From an uncultured Oribacterium sp. (GTDB lineage: Bacteria > Bacillota > Clostridia > Lachnospirales > Lachnospiraceae): DNA of 7,212 nucleotides. The position numbers were made by a program, and so were the translations under genes. Location of the stretch: contig CALHIC010000269.1 in NCBI GenBank assembly GCA_938030845.1, forward strand, positions 1 to 7,212, in the 5' to 3' direction. A model generated the notes under the pieces. It made no database searches and was not told the DNA's origin. It saw nothing but the letters and a program-made list of their open reading frames with translations. Below, piece by piece: positions 6,734 to 7,212 of the stretch (its first letter is position 1; every line of letters starts with the position of its first letter).

Positions 6734-7120
6734 CTCGAGGTCTAAATCATGCAGACCGCCATATGCTTTTATCAGATATTCAATCGGAACATTTTTAACA
6801 ACTTCACTACTCGGAATATTGTAATACCATTGATAGTAAGCATAGAATTCACCTATCCAATCGGGCACAAAGCCTTTCATAGAATCACCTTTTTGTAACG
6901 CAAAACCTTCTGTTTTACAGAAATAATTCCATAATTCAGAATGATCCATAGTATTTACATAGGCTTGCCCTTCGTCTATGCTTTTTCTGGTTTTGCTGTT
7001 CATATAAGCCTGAATAAAATCAGTGGTATCTTTATCCGGATAATTATGCGCAACAAAGTCAAAAAGCTTTCCCTGATTCTCTACGACATCCCCTAAATAT
7101 GCTTCAGAATATGCCTGCAT
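6683..7120 (-). CDS. small uncharacterised protein with YYQW core, Clostridia family, possible toxin-antitoxin-type cassette member
   Basis: A 145-residue soluble acidic/aromatic protein with no signal peptide or membrane segment. The N-terminus MQAYSEAYLGDVVENQG, the central W88...YAYYQWYY (93-100) and the end LHDLDLELAV match, from memory, a widespread Lachnospiraceae/Clostridia family. Members of that family occur alone, fused to an XRE-type HTH domain, or next to DUF3791/DUF3990 genes. This copy has no HTH. Its biochemical role is unknown; the neighbourhood suggests an addiction or defence-type cassette, which is inference only. I chose ATG 7120 because AGAGG (7129-7133) is 8 nt upstream of it. 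An ATG two codons earlier (7126) overlaps the previous stop but is only 2 nt from that site. Its 3' end overlaps the transporter ATPase gene. Confidence 0.7.
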   Translation of the reverse strand: MQAYSEAYLGDVVENQGKLFDFVAHNYPDKDTTDFIQAYMNSKTRKSIDEGQAYVNTMDHSELWNYFCKTEGFALQKGDSMKGFVPDWIGEFYAYYQWYYNIPSSEVVKNVPIEYLIKAYGGLHDLDLELAVKKVGNRLKTTNIE

Positions 7121-7125
7121 TTTCA

Positions 7126-7212
7126 TTACCTCTCTAATATCGTACTAAATACATTCGTAACCTTATTTGCATCAGAATCCACCAGTTTGCGCATTTTTTC
7201 TCTGGCACTTAC
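7126..7212 (-). CDS. 3' end of an unidentified gene entering from the right edge (partial)
   Basis: An uninterrupted frame of 28 residues runs from the right edge to TAA at 7126-7128. It includes SAREKMRKLVDSD and ends VFSTILER. The alternating Lys/Arg/Leu composition suggests a helical C-terminus. The stop codon shares a base with an ATG of the next gene (TAATG) and the gap to the preferred start is 5 nt, so the two are very probably one operon. I do not recognise the family; it does not look like the ends of DUF3791 or DUF3990 proteins that I remember. Confidence 0.6.
   Translation of the reverse strand, partial: VSAREKMRKLVDSDANKVTNVFSTILER
7129..7133 (-). promoter_or_regulatory. ribosome binding site of the minus-strand YYQW gene
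   Basis: AGAGG on the minus strand lies within the last codons of the upstream partial gene. It is 8 nt from ATG 7120 but only 2 nt from ATG 7126, so it favours the start at 7120. The arrangement implies translational coupling to the gene entering from the right edge. Confidence 0.6.

Overview
The window looks like a chromosomal segment of a low-to-mid G+C Bacillota, most likely Clostridia and probably Lachnospiraceae-like. This rests on strong AGGAGG-type ribosome sites, AT-rich intergenic DNA around roughly 50% G+C genes, and the gene families present. I cannot name the species. The core is a five-gene co-directional (+) transport locus with an AT-rich regulatory region on its left and a different, AT-rich minus-strand cassette on its right.

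Left region (1-324): possibly the last codons of an upstream gene, a degenerate 15-bp tandem repeat, and a promoter whose 17-bp spacer is filled by a perfect 18-bp palindrome, TTAGTTAGCGCTAACTAA. After that comes a leader with five 13-bp tandem repeats, running almost to the ribosome site of the first gene. The palindrome resembles DtxR/IdeR iron boxes and sits where a bound repressor would block RNA polymerase.

Transport locus (325-6733): two overlapping genes encode the halves of a heterodimeric exporter-fold ABC transporter (IrtAB/YbtPQ type). Three further genes form a complete energy-coupling-factor (ECF) importer: an MptD/Trep_Strep-type S component, an EcfT transmembrane component, and a fused double-ATPase A component. 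The order (exporter-fold pair, then S, T, A) matches, from memory, siaD-siaE-siaF-siaG-siaH at the end of the group A Streptococcus haem operon; LhaTSA of Lactobacillus sakei is a related haem ECF system. With the iron-box-like operator, the simplest inference is an iron-regulated haem, porphyrin or metal-chelate uptake locus. The substrate is not proven by the sequence. No cell-surface haem receptor or class I binding-protein transporter is in this window.

Right region (about 6680-7212): the last codons of the A-component gene read through into the 3' end of a convergent minus-strand gene. Base composition drops to roughly one third G+C there. The minus-strand gene belongs to a small Clostridia family with a conserved YYQW core, which I recall near DUF3791/DUF3990 genes or fused to HTH domains. 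It is translationally coupled to an unidentified gene that runs off the right edge. This looks like a separately acquired cassette whose arrival may have replaced the native 3' end of the transporter ATPase gene.
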